A stretch of 64,000 bases of DNA from Leuctra nigra (GCA_934045905.1 OW203762.1:9949647-10013646), one strand, 5' to 3'; positions 10,698-23,400 are shown, numbered from the stretch's first letter. Program-made: numbers and translations. The notes: generated from the letters alone by a model not told the origin.

Positions 10698-11989
10698 ATC
10701 TAGTGGAGCGGTCGCTCCACCCAGCCAAGTCGTACTGTACACTCACACTCACTCAACATACCGTAAATGCCTAATAAACTGAGGAGCAGACCAAACACTT
10801 TTACTGTAAGCATCAAAGTGGCATTTTCGGCCTACTGGATCTTAAAATTGGAAAATCTCACATTGTTGCGAAATATCTTAATTTCGAGCTGACAACATAT
10901 ACCAAATTTTGGAATAACAAGTTATGCCATTTGCGAGCTAGACGGCTGTGAAAACAGTGAAATTACACCCCTTTTTAAAAGGTATCTTCTTCTTCTTCTT
11001 CTTCTTCCGCTTCTTCTTCAGATATCAAGGAACGTTGCTATCACCGCCACAGCCTAAACGGCTGAACCGATCGATTTGACATTTTTACCACATGTGCACT
11101 TTTGGCGTCTAAGGTGCCTTTTTATAAAACCAACCGGAAGCCGCCATTTTGAAACCGGAAGTGACGTCATATCTCGAAAATGGCTAGACCGATTGGAATG
11201 AAAATAGCGCCAAATGATTCAGACGGTCATCTATATGGAATATTAAAAGATGAATTAGAAATGTACTATTACCGAAACCGGAAATGACATCATCAACATG
11301 GAAAACACCCTGAAACCCCTCTTCATGCAATAAAAATACATATTTTGAAGGCTTATAATGATATATAACATTTATAGAAACAAATTCTAGGTGATATTAT
11401 TTTTAGCCGCCATTTTGAAACCCGCATGTGATGCCATATCTCGAAAACGGCTGGACCGATTGAAACGAAACTTTTGCTATACTTTGTAACATATTATTTA
11501 TAGCATTAACACAGTAACAAGCACAACTTTTCTTAGCAACCAAATCACAAAATCTTATTTTTTAAAAGAATTATAATCTTTGGTGCCACAATATGTTACA
11601 AATTGTAATAATAAACTGAAAAAAGGAGTGATATCACCATAAAAAACACTCCGTGTAAAAATACCAGCCAAGTCTCTTCAATTAAAAAAAATAGAAGAAA
11701 TCTAAAAATTCAGCACTGAAAAGTAGTGATATCAAATAATTGGCCAAGTCAAAACTTTTCAAAAAATACTTGGCGCATCGTTTTTTTTAGGACATGTGTA
11801 GATGAGTACATTTCATTTCCTGCCTACTTCTATACTATTTATATGCACGATGCGCCAAGTATTTTTTGAAAAGTTTTGACTTGGCCAATTTTTTGATATC
11901 ACTACTTTTCAGTGCTGAATTTTTAGATTTCTTCTATTTTTTTTAATTGAAGAGACTTGGCTGGTATTTTTACACGGAGTGTTTTTTAT
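10698..11989 (-). mobile_element. Element X, copy 1 (internally deleted, 1.29 kb)
   Basis: Read on the minus strand it begins with the roughly 350-bp foldback (11641-11989; arms with taccagccaagtc and cttggcgcatcg), continues with modules containing gacgtcacttccggtttcaaaatggcggc-like sequence, and ends at gacttggctgg, the stem-loop ggagcgaccgctcc and CTAGAT. It lies directly against the glycosyltransferase N-terminal exon. It is non-coding and shorter than copies 2 and 3 (about 1.85 kb) through loss of internal modules. Confidence 0.8.
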
Positions 11990-12331
11990 ATTCATTACCC
12001 TAAACCACTGAATCCTACACCGTTGCCTTAGTTTGCGTTTGATTCCACTGTAAACTTCATATAAATGACGTTCTGTTTTATTAATGTTGATAAAACATTT
12101 ATGTGCCTCTTAAAACGATTGTGTTTACACGTTGATAAGAGCCCTCATAAAATTGTACTGTTAATCTGAATAACTAGTGAGTGGTTGAAATAATTATATA
12201 GAAAACTACGCTCTTGTGCAATATTCTGTGTCCTTACACTTTAAACACTGGCCGGCCAGCCCAGTTCTGACCTGACTGGGACGACCCGGGCATTTTGGGC
12301 ATTTGGAGCAATTTTGCTATAACATTACTTA

Positions 12332-12430
12332 ATCTAGTGGAGCGGTCACTTCACCCAGCCATGTCGTACAGAGTAAAGCGCACATTCTCACTCAACATGC
12401 CGTTAAAATGCCTTAGGAGCTGACTAACAC
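12332..12430 (-). repeat. Element X terminal fragment
   Basis: About 100 bp matching the stem-loop end of element X (atctagtggagcggtc, then cagccatgtcgtac). The rest of the element is absent. Confidence 0.65.
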
Positions 12431-12435
12431 TTGTA

Positions 12436-12505
12436 GGCCTGTACAATGTCCCGACAAAGTTAGCGTTAGGATTTATTGGCTGAAACCATGGCAACAGCCA
12501 ATGAT
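12436..12505 (+). repeat. MITE Z fragment
   Basis: The motif ggcctgtacaatgtcccgac followed by gaaaccatggcaacagccaatga matches one end of the complete copy at 59469-59632. Confidence 0.55.
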
Positions 12506-13246
12506 TTACATGACTGTAAATCAAGCGTTTTCACATACGTATCGCTCACCAAACAAGAAATAAACTAAATGATGGCATTTGACAGCTCGCGCCATTGACG
12601 TCACTCAGTAGAGAAAATGTCTGTGTAAATTAGTTCCGGCATCGCCGCTACGTACTTAGCGCTGCCATCTAAAGCTTTTTTTATTGACCAAGGGTCGACT
12701 TTTTAGTAGTTATTTGTCTTCATATTCACCCCTCAGTTCGTATTCAAGATTTTCAATGGTAGAACGTTTAAGTGTCCCCACCTATAGTGTGACGTATGTT
12801 CTGTATACTCCGGGGTAAGATCAAGGCATTCTAAATCTTTTAGACCTTGAGTAAGATTCTCTTCAAAAAAGTTATCAAGGACACATATTAAATCGCATGC
12901 AGTACGATGGCTCACTAATCAACTCGTTATACGGAGTGTTTTCCTAGTACCTATATGTTACATTTACTTTGAAATTTATTTGAAACATATACCTAGGTAA
13001 ACATAAATAATTAATGTTTCATTCATCCAATTATTCGCCTCATTCCAAGGAACCAGTACTTTATTGGAGTTATATATTTTTTGCAAATAGAGACTTTTAT
13101 TTGCAACACCAAAATCATTTCTCTCGATGTTGTATGCCTTGTAAATGAATTTGATATTACACCTCAACATCCGGAAAAGAGACCCTGTTTTATATTTCTT
13201 ATATATTCATTGTTCCTTATATTGTCCAAATTTTTGAAACATGTAA

Positions 13247-13297
<51 letters not shown>

Positions 13298-13400
13298 CAA
13301 TAAGAAGATAGCTATAAAATGAGTCACAGTAAAAAAAATTAATTGCAGGAATTGGATTATTTTAATAATGTATCAATGGATTACAATATGTATAGTTCTC
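12506..13400. other. Intergenic, simple repeat only
   Basis: Short minus-strand open frames at 12733-12915 and 12976-13170 show no family I recognise. A (TAAA)n microsatellite lies at 13245-13297. Nothing else is supported. Confidence 0.4.
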
Positions 13401-13409
13401 TCTATGATG

Positions 13410-13470
13410 AGAACAACGTGGGTTCGAGTCTCACTCGAGGAAAATCTTTTCATATTGCAGTTGGTAATTA
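13410..13470 (+). repeat. SINE-like tRNA B-box fragment
   Basis: Contains cgtgggttcgagtctcactc followed by gaggaaaatcttttcatattgcagttg, the same tail that follows the tRNA-like sequence at 13673-13744. The 5' tRNA half is missing. Confidence 0.55.
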
Positions 13471-13672
13471 TTAACATTCACCTAACTGAGGGAATCAGTA
13501 AAAACCATATTTCACACATATGCGCACTCATCTGCTTATGAGAAATCCAAGTCGAATGAAGTTAGTCAGTTGTCAAACGTGGAACATCTTCCACGGTCTT
13601 CTGACCCTATCTTCAAAATCGGTAAGTTGCTAACGCAGCTTATATTGGAACATAGCCGCTGCAATATGAACT

Positions 13673-13744
13673 GCCTCGGTAGCTCAGTTGGTAGAGCATC
13701 GGACTGGATATCGGAAGGTCGTGGGTTCGAGTCCCGCTCGAGGA
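13673..13744 (+). tRNA. tRNA-like sequence, probably SINE head or tRNA pseudogene
   Basis: 72 nt fold as a cloverleaf: acceptor GCCTCGG with TCGAGGA, D arm gctcagttggtagagc, T arm gtggg-ttcgagt-cccgc. The anticodon stem has a G-G mismatch. The loop CTGGATA would give anticodon GGA (Ser), yet the long variable arm of tRNA-Ser is absent. A truncated copy with the same 3' tail lies about 250 bp upstream, which argues for a tRNA-derived retroposon rather than a working tRNA gene. Confidence 0.55.
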
Positions 13745-13846
13745 AAATCTTTTCATATTGCAGTTGTTATTTATTAATAATGTTAATATTATCTGATTGT
13801 CTGCAACAATACTCATTTCAATTGAGTAATTATTGAAAGAGTTCGA

Positions 13847-14449
13847 CTACTTTTCCCTCTCGCAGATATATACCTTTTTTAGTTCATTGCATGCATCATC
13901 ATGGAGTTTGCCGTCGCGATGAAAAGAGCCGCAGTTTTCACCAGTTGAGTTGTTAGGTTGCCCTTCCTGCCATTCGTCATAACCCGCTTGCTTGAGTGTT
14001 TTTCCTGTAAAAAGAAAAGTATGTGAGAATATTCAAACTAAGTCTGAGAGCAGAGGTAACTATGCTTTAAGGGGTGGAGGGGGGAGCTTACACTATCATA
14101 GTGGTCGTAACTTACCGTCAACAGTCATGAATATACGGGTGGTCTCTAAAGCTTGTATTCCAATAAACAAGTAATTTTCTGCAGGATCTTCTTCGGTTTT
14201 TACTCTTCCAAAGAGCTTTTTAACAATCTCAGCCTCTTCCGGCGAATTAATGATGACTAAATGTGCCCCCTCATCGACACATTTTAAGTACGCATCCACC
14301 CAAGTTAATGGCTCTGTTCCCAAACGGTACATCTTTTGAGAAGTTTCCGTAACGTTGACCGTCTCATATGTAGAATTTTCTCCAAGGCAGTGGTCTCCCT
14401 TGGTCACAACCATGAACACGACAATGGCCAGTGGATTTAATAAATTCAT
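13847..14449 (-). CDS. Secreted C-type lectin, two exons
   Basis: Exon 1 is 14449-14116 and exon 2 is 14004-13847 (stop TAG at 13849-13847). Donor ACG|GTAAGT and acceptor tttttacag join in phase 1, giving about 163 residues. MNLLNPLAIVVFMVV looks like a signal peptide. The rest is one C-type lectin domain: WVDAYLKCVDEGAHLVIINS (alpha-1/alpha-2), YLFIGIQAL, then GYDEWQEGQPNNSTGENCG, DDACNE and the terminal YICE, with four conserved cysteines in place. The carbohydrate-site tripeptide is QPN, intermediate between the mannose-type EPN and galactose-type QPD, so sugar preference cannot be called. Insect lectins of this kind are secreted pattern-recognition proteins. Gene and start codon are complete. 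Confidence 0.88.
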
Positions 14450-17400
14450 TATTCTGATTAGAAAGAGTATGAAGAAGTGCGGTTAGTTCCATGTACTCTG
14501 GCTTCTGGAAGCATTCATGAGAATCAGTTATTGCAAAAAAATCATTTTCTGATGCAAGTACTCAGAGTGCAACATTTCCATCAAAAATTCTTTAACTAAA
14601 ATATAATTTTGACTCTTAACTTATGTTTATGATTATAAATGAAAGAACACAATTTTATTGCACGATCAGGTTACTCGAAATCAACTTTAGATTAGAATGT
14701 AACTTGACATGAACGTACCTCGAGTGTTGACGATGAAACAGTTACATTCAATCGCCACGTTCTCACCTTCTTTATTGACTTTTCAAACATCATTCCATGA
14801 CGCAAGTAGGTAACGATGCAAAAGTAATAGCACTGCCTCAGATTGATTTGATTTAATTCTACTGTAATAATTTTTTTTGATCTTCGCGTTTTAAATATCA
14901 CTTATATTAATCTATACAGTTTTGACCTTGAGCGCGGAAGTAGCATTACGATAGACCTCCATAGAAATCGGCATTATATCGCAATTTCAATATAAACCGG
15001 CCTTTTCATGTAGTAGATAATTTTGAGCCATATAAACTTAAAGTGCATACCTATACATCCATATTGAATTGAAATATGATCCACTCCTTCAACATAAAAG
15101 TTTGATAAAAGTATGCTTTTCATCGAAACTTGAAAATAGCATCTAAGCACCCTGGTACATAAAGCAAATCAGATTCAATTCAACTGGCACTGAAAAACAT
15201 TCATTTCGATACTTCATATCTGACAGCTATTAAAAATGTCAATAAGTTCATACGTTCTTAACTGATTGGGATGAAAATTTGTAAAATAATAGGCAATGTT
15301 TGTCCTAACGACCATGCAAAATATGAGTTTGATCAGATTTATATCAGACCATAAAAAGGGTGGTGTGGCTACAAGCCATTATAAATTAAGCTTTACAAAT
15401 GTCAGTAAAATGTCTATTAGAGTTTACAGATTTGTCCAAAAATACTTAAAATGCTGGTACCAATATCCAATTTACCAATTTTCCAATTTGCTGGTACCAA
15501 TTTATTTTGTAGCTTAGCAGGGCAAAGTACATAATATTTGTATATGTTTAAAATCAAAAAAAAATAAAAAAATAAAAAAAAATGACAATGCAAATTTTGG
15601 TGATGATCGGTCAAACGATTGCAGTTATATTGACACACAGAGTTTCTTTCATCCCCATTGCCAAGCACAGCATCAACTACACATCAAGTTTCCGATGAAC
15701 CCAATGGATCGATCTTTCTGAAAATCATTTTGACCATAACGAGAATAGTAATATAAGTTTTGTGCAAAAATTGGCCTGATCCCTTACTTCGTTTGGCAGG
15801 AGACGCCAAATGCACAAATACACACAAAAACAGAGATTCGAGCCATAAGTTTCAAGTGGAGACGCTCGCTTCGCTCGCTCAATTACTGAACTCGTTACGA
15901 TTGACATGTAATGTAAGTGACTTTGCCCGCACGCGTACTGGGCGCATACGCGCGTGTGTGGCCATTCTTACTGATATTAGCGCATAATATTTTACCTTGC
16001 CCGGTCATTGTCCATCCAGAAGGCTTTGATTATTTCTTCAAACGTTTTCTCTGAAAGGTGACGTTTCTGTTCTCACTGACAGTTAGTACTGATATTGAAA
16101 TAATTTTGATTGAAATAATTAACAATAGTGTGTTTGAAACGACATTCGAGCACCTGCAGTGACACTTCCAGGTTCGATGCAGTTTATTAGTACATGAGAT
16201 TGATCTAGACTCATAGTGCATTGTTTAATTATATTTAGCTAAATAGTATTCAGAAAACTCGGTTTATTTATACCTGCAATTTAATTCCGGAGCTTATTTC
16301 CTCAGTTTAAATTAACCTCAGACTACATTGACTGCAGTTTTTCAAGCTATGCACAGTACCTATAGGCATTATATACCTACTTCACCATGGTATACCACAT
16401 TTACCGAAGTGGAGCTTAGCTGAACTGAAGATTAAACTAATTTGGTAATATGACATCTTAGCCTGTATTAAGACCAGTGTAGTGTATTACATACACTGTA
16501 TGTAATAACCTGTTTACATAATTTAGCATGTAATCAGTTAGGTGCATTTGGAGTTTGTACTACTTAAAGTCTTTCCATCATTATTCTAAAAGTTCAAAAA
16601 ATCCTTGAAATTTTGTCAAGGTATTCACTGAACATAGGCACCGAGAGTTCGCCACGAGTGAGAGAAATTAGCAACTTTTGTGGGAAGATCGTCAACTGTT
16701 TTATTTCTCATTGGCCGTGACCTAGCAACCGATCAGATGTCAACAAATGTACTCAAAATATTTCGGAATCAAACTAAGTCGCGCAAATTAATATTGTGAT
16801 CAGATTCAGTGAAATTGTGAACACTTTGTTGTTAATATTTTGTAGGCGAATAAACATTAGATAAACTTGTGTAAATTTTAAGAATTGATAATGCGTAATA
16901 TGTGCAGCAACATAACGTATAACTGCAGCGACTTGGACGCCTTGCCAAAAGGTAAGCTTCCTTCCCACAGATTAGGTGGCTCTGTCTGTACTTTTTACAG
17001 TGCCATCTGTTGTCTAAACACGCTGCCTATAGACAAATGCATATTATGTGAAGTCAAAAAACCACCTTGCGGTACTCTTTTTTGAGATATTACTTCTTTT
17101 ATAATATGATGACATTTCTCATAAGATAACATGGTAATCATGATTACTAACACACTCAAATCATGATTTTAAAAAAGTTACACCATACAAGTCTTTTTTA
17201 TTCAATTAATTCGAGGTCGACATATTTCTCAATCGAGTCACCGCTTTAAAAATATGTGTCACCACTAATTACCGAGATATCTTCGTTTAAAGCCAATGGA
17301 ATCCTGTATTTTTGAATAACATTACAAGCTTTACATCTGGCAACAGAGATCTTTGCAAAGATGAGATATCAAGGTGATTAGAAGCAAGCCGTTTTCAAAC

Positions 17401-17937
17401 ATGGACTTGAACAACATACTTTCACGATTCTTTTAATAATAATAAACAGTATGTCTTCATTTAGAGAATGCAGTAATCTTTATTCGATTCATAGAAGCAA
17501 TAATCTTCTGTTTAAGCAAGTTTAATCCACAATGTTCTCGATGTTTGGTTTTTGTTGGATTACACTCAGTACATATGTCATTTGCTAACAAATAAAGATC
17601 AAGGTATTCCTCGGGCACTGTTTTCGCGACATTCTTCAGACTATGTTGAACTTTTGGTCACTTCACATTTGGACATTCATCTCGCATCATCTTTCTTTTT
17701 AATAAAATGCCCCTGTCAACTGGAATTCCACACTTTTGACAGAAGCCATTATCTTTCTATACTTTACTGATAAACAACTGTCTCCCTGGCAACGAAAGAG
17801 CAATGTTGCAACCAACTCTCTGCAGTTTGTATGTTGGCAATAATACACAAAATATGCTTATAAAATTGTAATTCGCGACTAAATCAAATTGTTTCACATT
17901 TATGTGACCACAAGCATGTCATCTAAACATCAACCCC
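14450..17937. other. Intergenic stretch with a diverged repeat A piece
   Basis: A diverged part of repeat A is visible at about 15280-15880 (gaccatgcaaaatatgagtt, gctcgcttcgctcgctcaa). Apart from the candidate exon at 16891-16951 I see no coding or RNA gene. Confidence 0.45.
16891..16951 (+). CDS. Possible isolated first coding exon
   Basis: ATG followed by 20 codons (MRNMCSNITYNCSDLDALPK) and a strong donor AAAAG|GTAAGC. No homologous family is recognised and no partner exon was found downstream in the window. It may be chance. Confidence 0.2.
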
Positions 17938-19785
17938 ATAAAAAACACTTCGTGTAAAAATACCAGCCAAGTCTCTTCAACTAAAAAAAAATATGAAATC
18001 TAAAATTTCTGCACTGAAAAGTAGTGATATCAAAAAATTAGCCAAGTCAAAACTTTATTTGAAAATCAAAAAATACTTGGCGCATCGTGTACTTAAATAG
18101 CTTGGAAGTATAAGCCAATTATAAATTATACATGAAATATACATATACATAGTATACCTATAATGCCCTAAAAAAAACGATGCGCCAAGTATTTTTTGAT
18201 TATCAAATAAAGTTTTGACTTGGCTAATTTTTTGATATCACTACTTTTCAGTGCAGAATTTTTAGATTTCATATTTTTTTTTAGTTGAAGAGACTTGGCT
18301 GGTATTTTTACGAAGTGTTTTTTATGGGGATATCACTCCTTTTTTTAGTTTATTCTAACAACTTGTGACACATATGAAATGAACAATTACTAAATTCTTT
18401 TAAAAAATCATCATCCTTTACAATTTCGTTACCACTAATGAATAGCAGCGTATGGTCCTAAATAATTGCTTTAAATGATCTTTCACGAAGAATAGCAAAG
18501 GTTTCATTCCAATGAGTCAACCCAGTTCCGAGATATGGAAACACTTCGGTTTTCAAAATGGCTGCTGAACTTTCTGCAATGCCACATAGAATTTATTTCT
18601 ATACATGATGTGTATCATTTTAAGCTTTCTGAATATGTATTTATTGTATAGGAGGGAATTATAATAATTTATACATTTGAATGACGTCATTTCCGGTCTC
18701 ATAAATATGAAAATTCTATTTGTACTGTTCATATTCCATAGAGATGGCCATCCGAATCGTTTGGCGCTAGTTTCATACCGATTTGTCTACCAGTTTTTGA
18801 GATATGACGTTACTTCCGGTTTAAAAATGGCGGCTGAAATCTCTGACCCCTTGAAGTATATTTGAAACATGATTATAATTTTATAAGCTGTCTCAAATAG
18901 TATATTTATTGCATCAAAATAAAAATTTGTGAGATTATTAAAATGTGTGACGTCATTTCCGGTTTAGGTATGAGAAACTGCAAATATTATTGATGATAAT
19001 ACATAAAGTTGACCGTCTAAATTGTTTTGCGCTGGTTTCGTTGAAATCTATTTAGCCGTTATTGATATATGATGTCACTTCCGGTTTCAAAATGGCGGCT
19101 TCCGGTTGGTTTTATAACAAGTCACATGAGACGTCAAAAGTACATACGTTACATAAATATCAAAATAATCGGATCAATCTTTGTTGCCAAAAAGCCAATC
19201 GATGTATTTCAAATTTCATTACGTCATTTCCGGTTTCTTTAACATAATGTTTAGTCTTTTGCTACTTATCATGCATATAGATGACCGTCTGGATCGTTTG
19301 GCGCAATTTTCGTTCCAATCGGTCCAGCCGTTGACGAGATATGACGTCACTTCCGGTTTCAAAATGGCGGCATAAAACCAGTTATAGCAAAAGGCACCTC
19401 AGACGCCAAAAGTGCATATGTGGTAAAAATTTTAAATCAATCTGTTCAGCTGTTTATGCTGTGGCCTGTTTACCATATTTTAGCTCCACCCTACTACTAC
19501 TACTGAGATTATTATGAAAACCGCCCTAAAACACTGTTTTCACGGCCCTCTAGCGCGCAAAGGGCGTAACCTATTGTTCCCAAATTTGGTATATGTTGTA
19601 GGGTGGGCCATAGCTCGAAATTAAGATATATCGCAACAATGTGAGATTTTCCAATTTTAAGATCCAGTAGGCCGAAAATGCCACTTTGATGCTTACAGTA
19701 AAAGTGGGTTTGCTCCAGCCTTTTTAAATGAGTGTGTGCGCGCGCCGTACGACTTGGCTGGCGTGTAGCGACCGCTCCACTAGAT
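17938..19785 (+). mobile_element. Element X, copy 2 (full length, 1.85 kb)
   Basis: Foldback at 17938-18325 (arms with taccagccaagtc, ttagccaagtc and acttggcgcatcg), then about four diverged modules of roughly 270 bp, each with gagatatga(c/t)gt(c/t)acttccggttt and aaaatggcggc (near 18530, 18790, 19055 and 19325). A conserved tail follows (ttttcacggccctctagcgc, ccaaatttggtatatgttg). The end is gacttggctgg, a ggagcg/cgctcc-type stem-loop and CTAGAT. No open reading frame of note. Confidence 0.82.
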
Positions 19786-19985
19786 AAATTACTCTAATGT
19801 CAAAATAATGTAATTGTGTGTGATATATAAGTTTTATAAATTTTATGGTTAATTTTGAATTGAAATGTTGGCTAGCTTTTTCCAAATCACAACTTTTTTC
19901 TTTTTATTCAAAATAAATATAAAATCCTCTGAAATTTAACTATATTTCGGTTATAAACATTAACAAGAACTCACTGTTAAATAAA

Positions 19986-20710
19986 TTGTACAAAAACAAA
20001 AACTTGTAAAAAAACTGCCAAGCACCTTCCCACTTAAAACAATTGAGATCTAAAAAAAGGGCCAAGCAATAATATATTGTTTAAACATTTTCGCACTTAA
20101 AATTCGTGAAATCATTTCGTCCAGTTACTGCCGCCAAGCACAACACTAAAAACCTAATGTTGTGTCCAAATTTGAAGAATACAATCTAAGTGAACCATCA
20201 TTGTAAACTTTAACAAAATTATAAAAAATAAAAATGACTTAAAGTAAATTTAAAATCGAAATTAAAAAAATTAAAAATAAAGCTAGGCGCATTGTGTCAA
20301 GAAGAAGGCAACATAAGAAAGAAGATGACGATAAAGGAGCCGAAGAAAGACAGAAAGTAGGAAGAAGATAGAGGAAGTCTACAATATGGTCGGTGCAAAT
20401 TCAATGCGCCAAGCTTTATTTTTAATTTTTTTAATTTCGATTTTAAATGTACTTTAAGTCATTTTTATTTTTTATAATTTTGTTAAAGTTTACAATGATG
20501 GTTCACTTAGATTGTATTCTTCAAATTTGGACACAACATTAGGTTTTTAGTGTTGTGCTTGGCGGCAGTAACTGGACGAAATGATTTCACGAATTTTAAG
20601 TGCGAAAATGTTTAAACAATATATTATTGCTTGGCCCTTTTTTTAGATCTCAATTGTTTTAAGTGGGAAGGTGCTTGGCAGTTTTTTTACAAGTTTTTGT
20701 TTTTGTACAA
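19986..20710. mobile_element. 725-bp foldback element Y with 310-bp near-identical arms
   Basis: Left arm about 19986-20297 and right arm about 20398-20710 are reverse complements with only a few differences (for example ctagg versus cttgg near the loop). The central spacer of about 100 bp is purine-rich and non-coding. Termini are ttgtacaaaaacaaaaac. No target duplication is evident. Each arm contains several gccaag boxes. Confidence 0.85.
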
Positions 20711-22535
20711 CATGTCATATGGGGTATAAGTTTATAGCAGCTTTCACTGATCATTAAGTGTTACCTATCATTACAGTTAACGCCAACAACGTCACTTCTT
20801 GTCTAAAGTTTTCTGTTTTTATTTCAATAGTTCCGAAGTTAGTATAACGAAAGGGTCCATTTCTTTTGGTTGAATTTGAGTTATATCAAATTATAATTTG
20901 TTAAAAGTTCACAGCTTTGAGTCATGTGAATAACGTAAATTGTAGGTGTATTGTTCCGGTGTAAACCGGAATTTGTGCGTTCATCTCGTAAAACGCGTAT
21001 TTGTCGCCACTAGGTAAACTGAAAGGTACACGAAAGATGATTGCAAATGCGTTTCCTCATTTTTAAATTCTCCCATGTTCACTCTTTTATGTCAAAGTTC
21101 CGAAGTATAAACTCAATTGGTAAAGCGTGCAGGCTTACAGATGTTTACAACACATTTTAAATAAAATCCGGATGGTTTTTGGAAGGCAATGTAACTTAAA
21201 AGGAACTTAGTTAAGATTAACTAGCTGAGCCACCTGGTGTTTATAGTGCTGGTGGGAAGGAGTATGACGGGTGATGAAATTTACGCTACCCGCCTTACTC
21301 GCCTATGTACACGGATAGCATGGGCCGGCCTATACCTGGCATCTCCACCTCTCTGCCTCTCCCTGTCAGGTCAACTTAATGTTTACATTTGTTTGTTCAT
21401 GGCAAATACGATCGATGTCCATTTAGTATTGTTGTCTTCTTCTATAGGTACTTGTAAACAGTTATCGAGCTTGCATTTTAATTAGTCCACTGATCTTATT
21501 TAGTGATTATTATATTGTTTTGTGATGTTGCTGTGGAAGATAATATTTTCATATTTTCAAACCAGGAAACAACTTCGTGCTATTGCCTAGATACTTGAAG
21601 AATATTATTGTATTGCCGATGTAAACAAGCCAGATCACTTTCGTATATAACGTTCGCATCAAAACCAATGTTTATTTTATTAGTGTCAGATTAGGAGGAA
21701 CATCAGTTTCAGTTTCATTTATTTCCATTAAACAATGTCACTTGATGAGACTTTGACTCACAGTTTGGAAATAAATCATGACAATTTAAAAGCGTTTTAT
21801 TATTCTAACTTTTTAAGGGGAAGGACCGGCTGACTGCTCCTAGAGAATCAGCCCTAATTGCTATTGTAGGCGGGGTTTTTAAAGGTAAATAAGGCGGGAT
21901 CAGATTTGGAGACGAATTTGTTGTCATTACTGTGATTGGTCTAGCTGAGAACAATGTTTGATATGAATGTTTTCTTCCGACTTTAGTTCCCATGCAAAAA
22001 ATGTAAACAGAAGTGAGATCGGATACCCCGAGTATTGTTGTTATGATCGCTGGGTCCAGACTGGCTACCAACTCAAATGACATAATTAGCATCACTTTCA
22101 CAACACGAACAAAATCATCGAGGATCAAGAATAATCACACGCAATAAAGTGTTCAACACTTATCTTATAGATTCAAAGATTGCAAATCCTTTTATTGATT
22201 TTTAACCATTATAACGGCGATATATGACACTGATCTTATTTCACCACCTGAGAGTATAATGCCATTGGAAAAATTTGTTTACGAATTGGTATAGGTAGTC
22301 TCATTTCTCTCTGGGTTCTTTACTAAGAGAATAATATTATCGCAATCAGAGCAAGAAAATCATTTTAGTTTTTGTGCATGTGGTTCTTGTAATAGAATGT
22401 AGACACTGTCTACTGTCTACTTCTTGTAAGTAGAGAGTAGAAAATACGAAAAATAATGAAATAAAGTAATAAAAATACACATGAATATTTCCAGCCTTTT
22501 CTCCGGACTATATAAGTGGTATGTTGTGAAATTTA
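20711..22535. other. Intergenic, nothing recognised
   Basis: Open frames at 21237-21485 (plus) and 21805-22128 (minus) resemble no family I know and lack gene context. No RNA gene or repeat is clearly supported. Confidence 0.4.
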
Positions 22536-23400
22536 CTAGGAAAACGCTCTGAGTAACGCGTTGATGAGCGAGCACGGATACGCGCAACACCTCGAACCGA
22601 AATTATGTTTATCGAAAATGTCCTTAAAAGCCAATAATTCTTGAATTTCGTCACAGACTTGTATGAAAATCTCCAACAATTCCTAAAATATTGGTCCCAA
22701 TAACTACGCAAAGTTTTAAGTTGATCGATTGAACCTTTATGATTGAACGATTCCTTGTTAATTTCCAAAAATCACAGGATATCGTTCAAAAAAATGTTAA
22801 ACGGTCATATCAGTTTCATAATACGTTTGAAAGTTTCTGCTCTAACAACCTTGAAGTGAAGATTCGAAGATTCCGTGAAATATGAAATTCGAGAAATATG
22901 ATAGCCAACACGCAAAATATCCGTAAACTGTCGATAACTTTTGAATTTAAACACAGTTTAGTCTGATAATTGTCAAAAATACAGATAATGTTGGACCCGA
23001 TGACCATACAAAATTTAAAGTTGATCGGTCAAACGGTTCTGGATTAAATTTCAAAAAGCACATGAAATATTTTTTTAAATTTTAACCAATGGGAGGATTT
23101 GGCTGAAAATTTGTAAAATAAGAGACAATGTTGGTCCTAATGACCATGCAAAATATAAGGTCGATCACATTTGTCGAAGTCCATTTTCATTTTTCAGCCT
23201 ATCAGGAGATGATTATTTAAATTACAACCAATGAATGGATTTCAAAAAAATTAGGGTCTGCAAACAGAGAAGGTTGGTTTTACATGTGTGCAAAATTTCA
23301 GATCGATCGGTGAAACAGTGCGACCTGTGTATCGGCTATTAGCAGCCAAAAACAAAACAAAAAAAAAAAAACAGAGGGAGAGTAATGATAACGGTCAATA
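22536..23400 (+). repeat. Repeat family A, copy 3 (near full length)
   Basis: Starts ctaggaaaacgctctgag, contains gatgagcgagcacggatacg, and ends in a tract of A with scattered C (near 23347-23375). It is almost identical to the inverted copy at 60755-61652, implying recent movement or conversion. Confidence 0.8.

Noticed and set aside
17938..19785. Canonical Helitron assignment for element X (CTAG end with hairpin)
   Set aside because: All ends read CTAGAT followed by different bases, so the CTRR|T rule is not met. Only a looser Helentron-like comparison is kept as a finding.
21237..21485. 82-codon plus-strand frame with hydrophobic stretches
   Set aside because: No homology recognised, no splice or gene context, and length within chance expectation for 64 kb.
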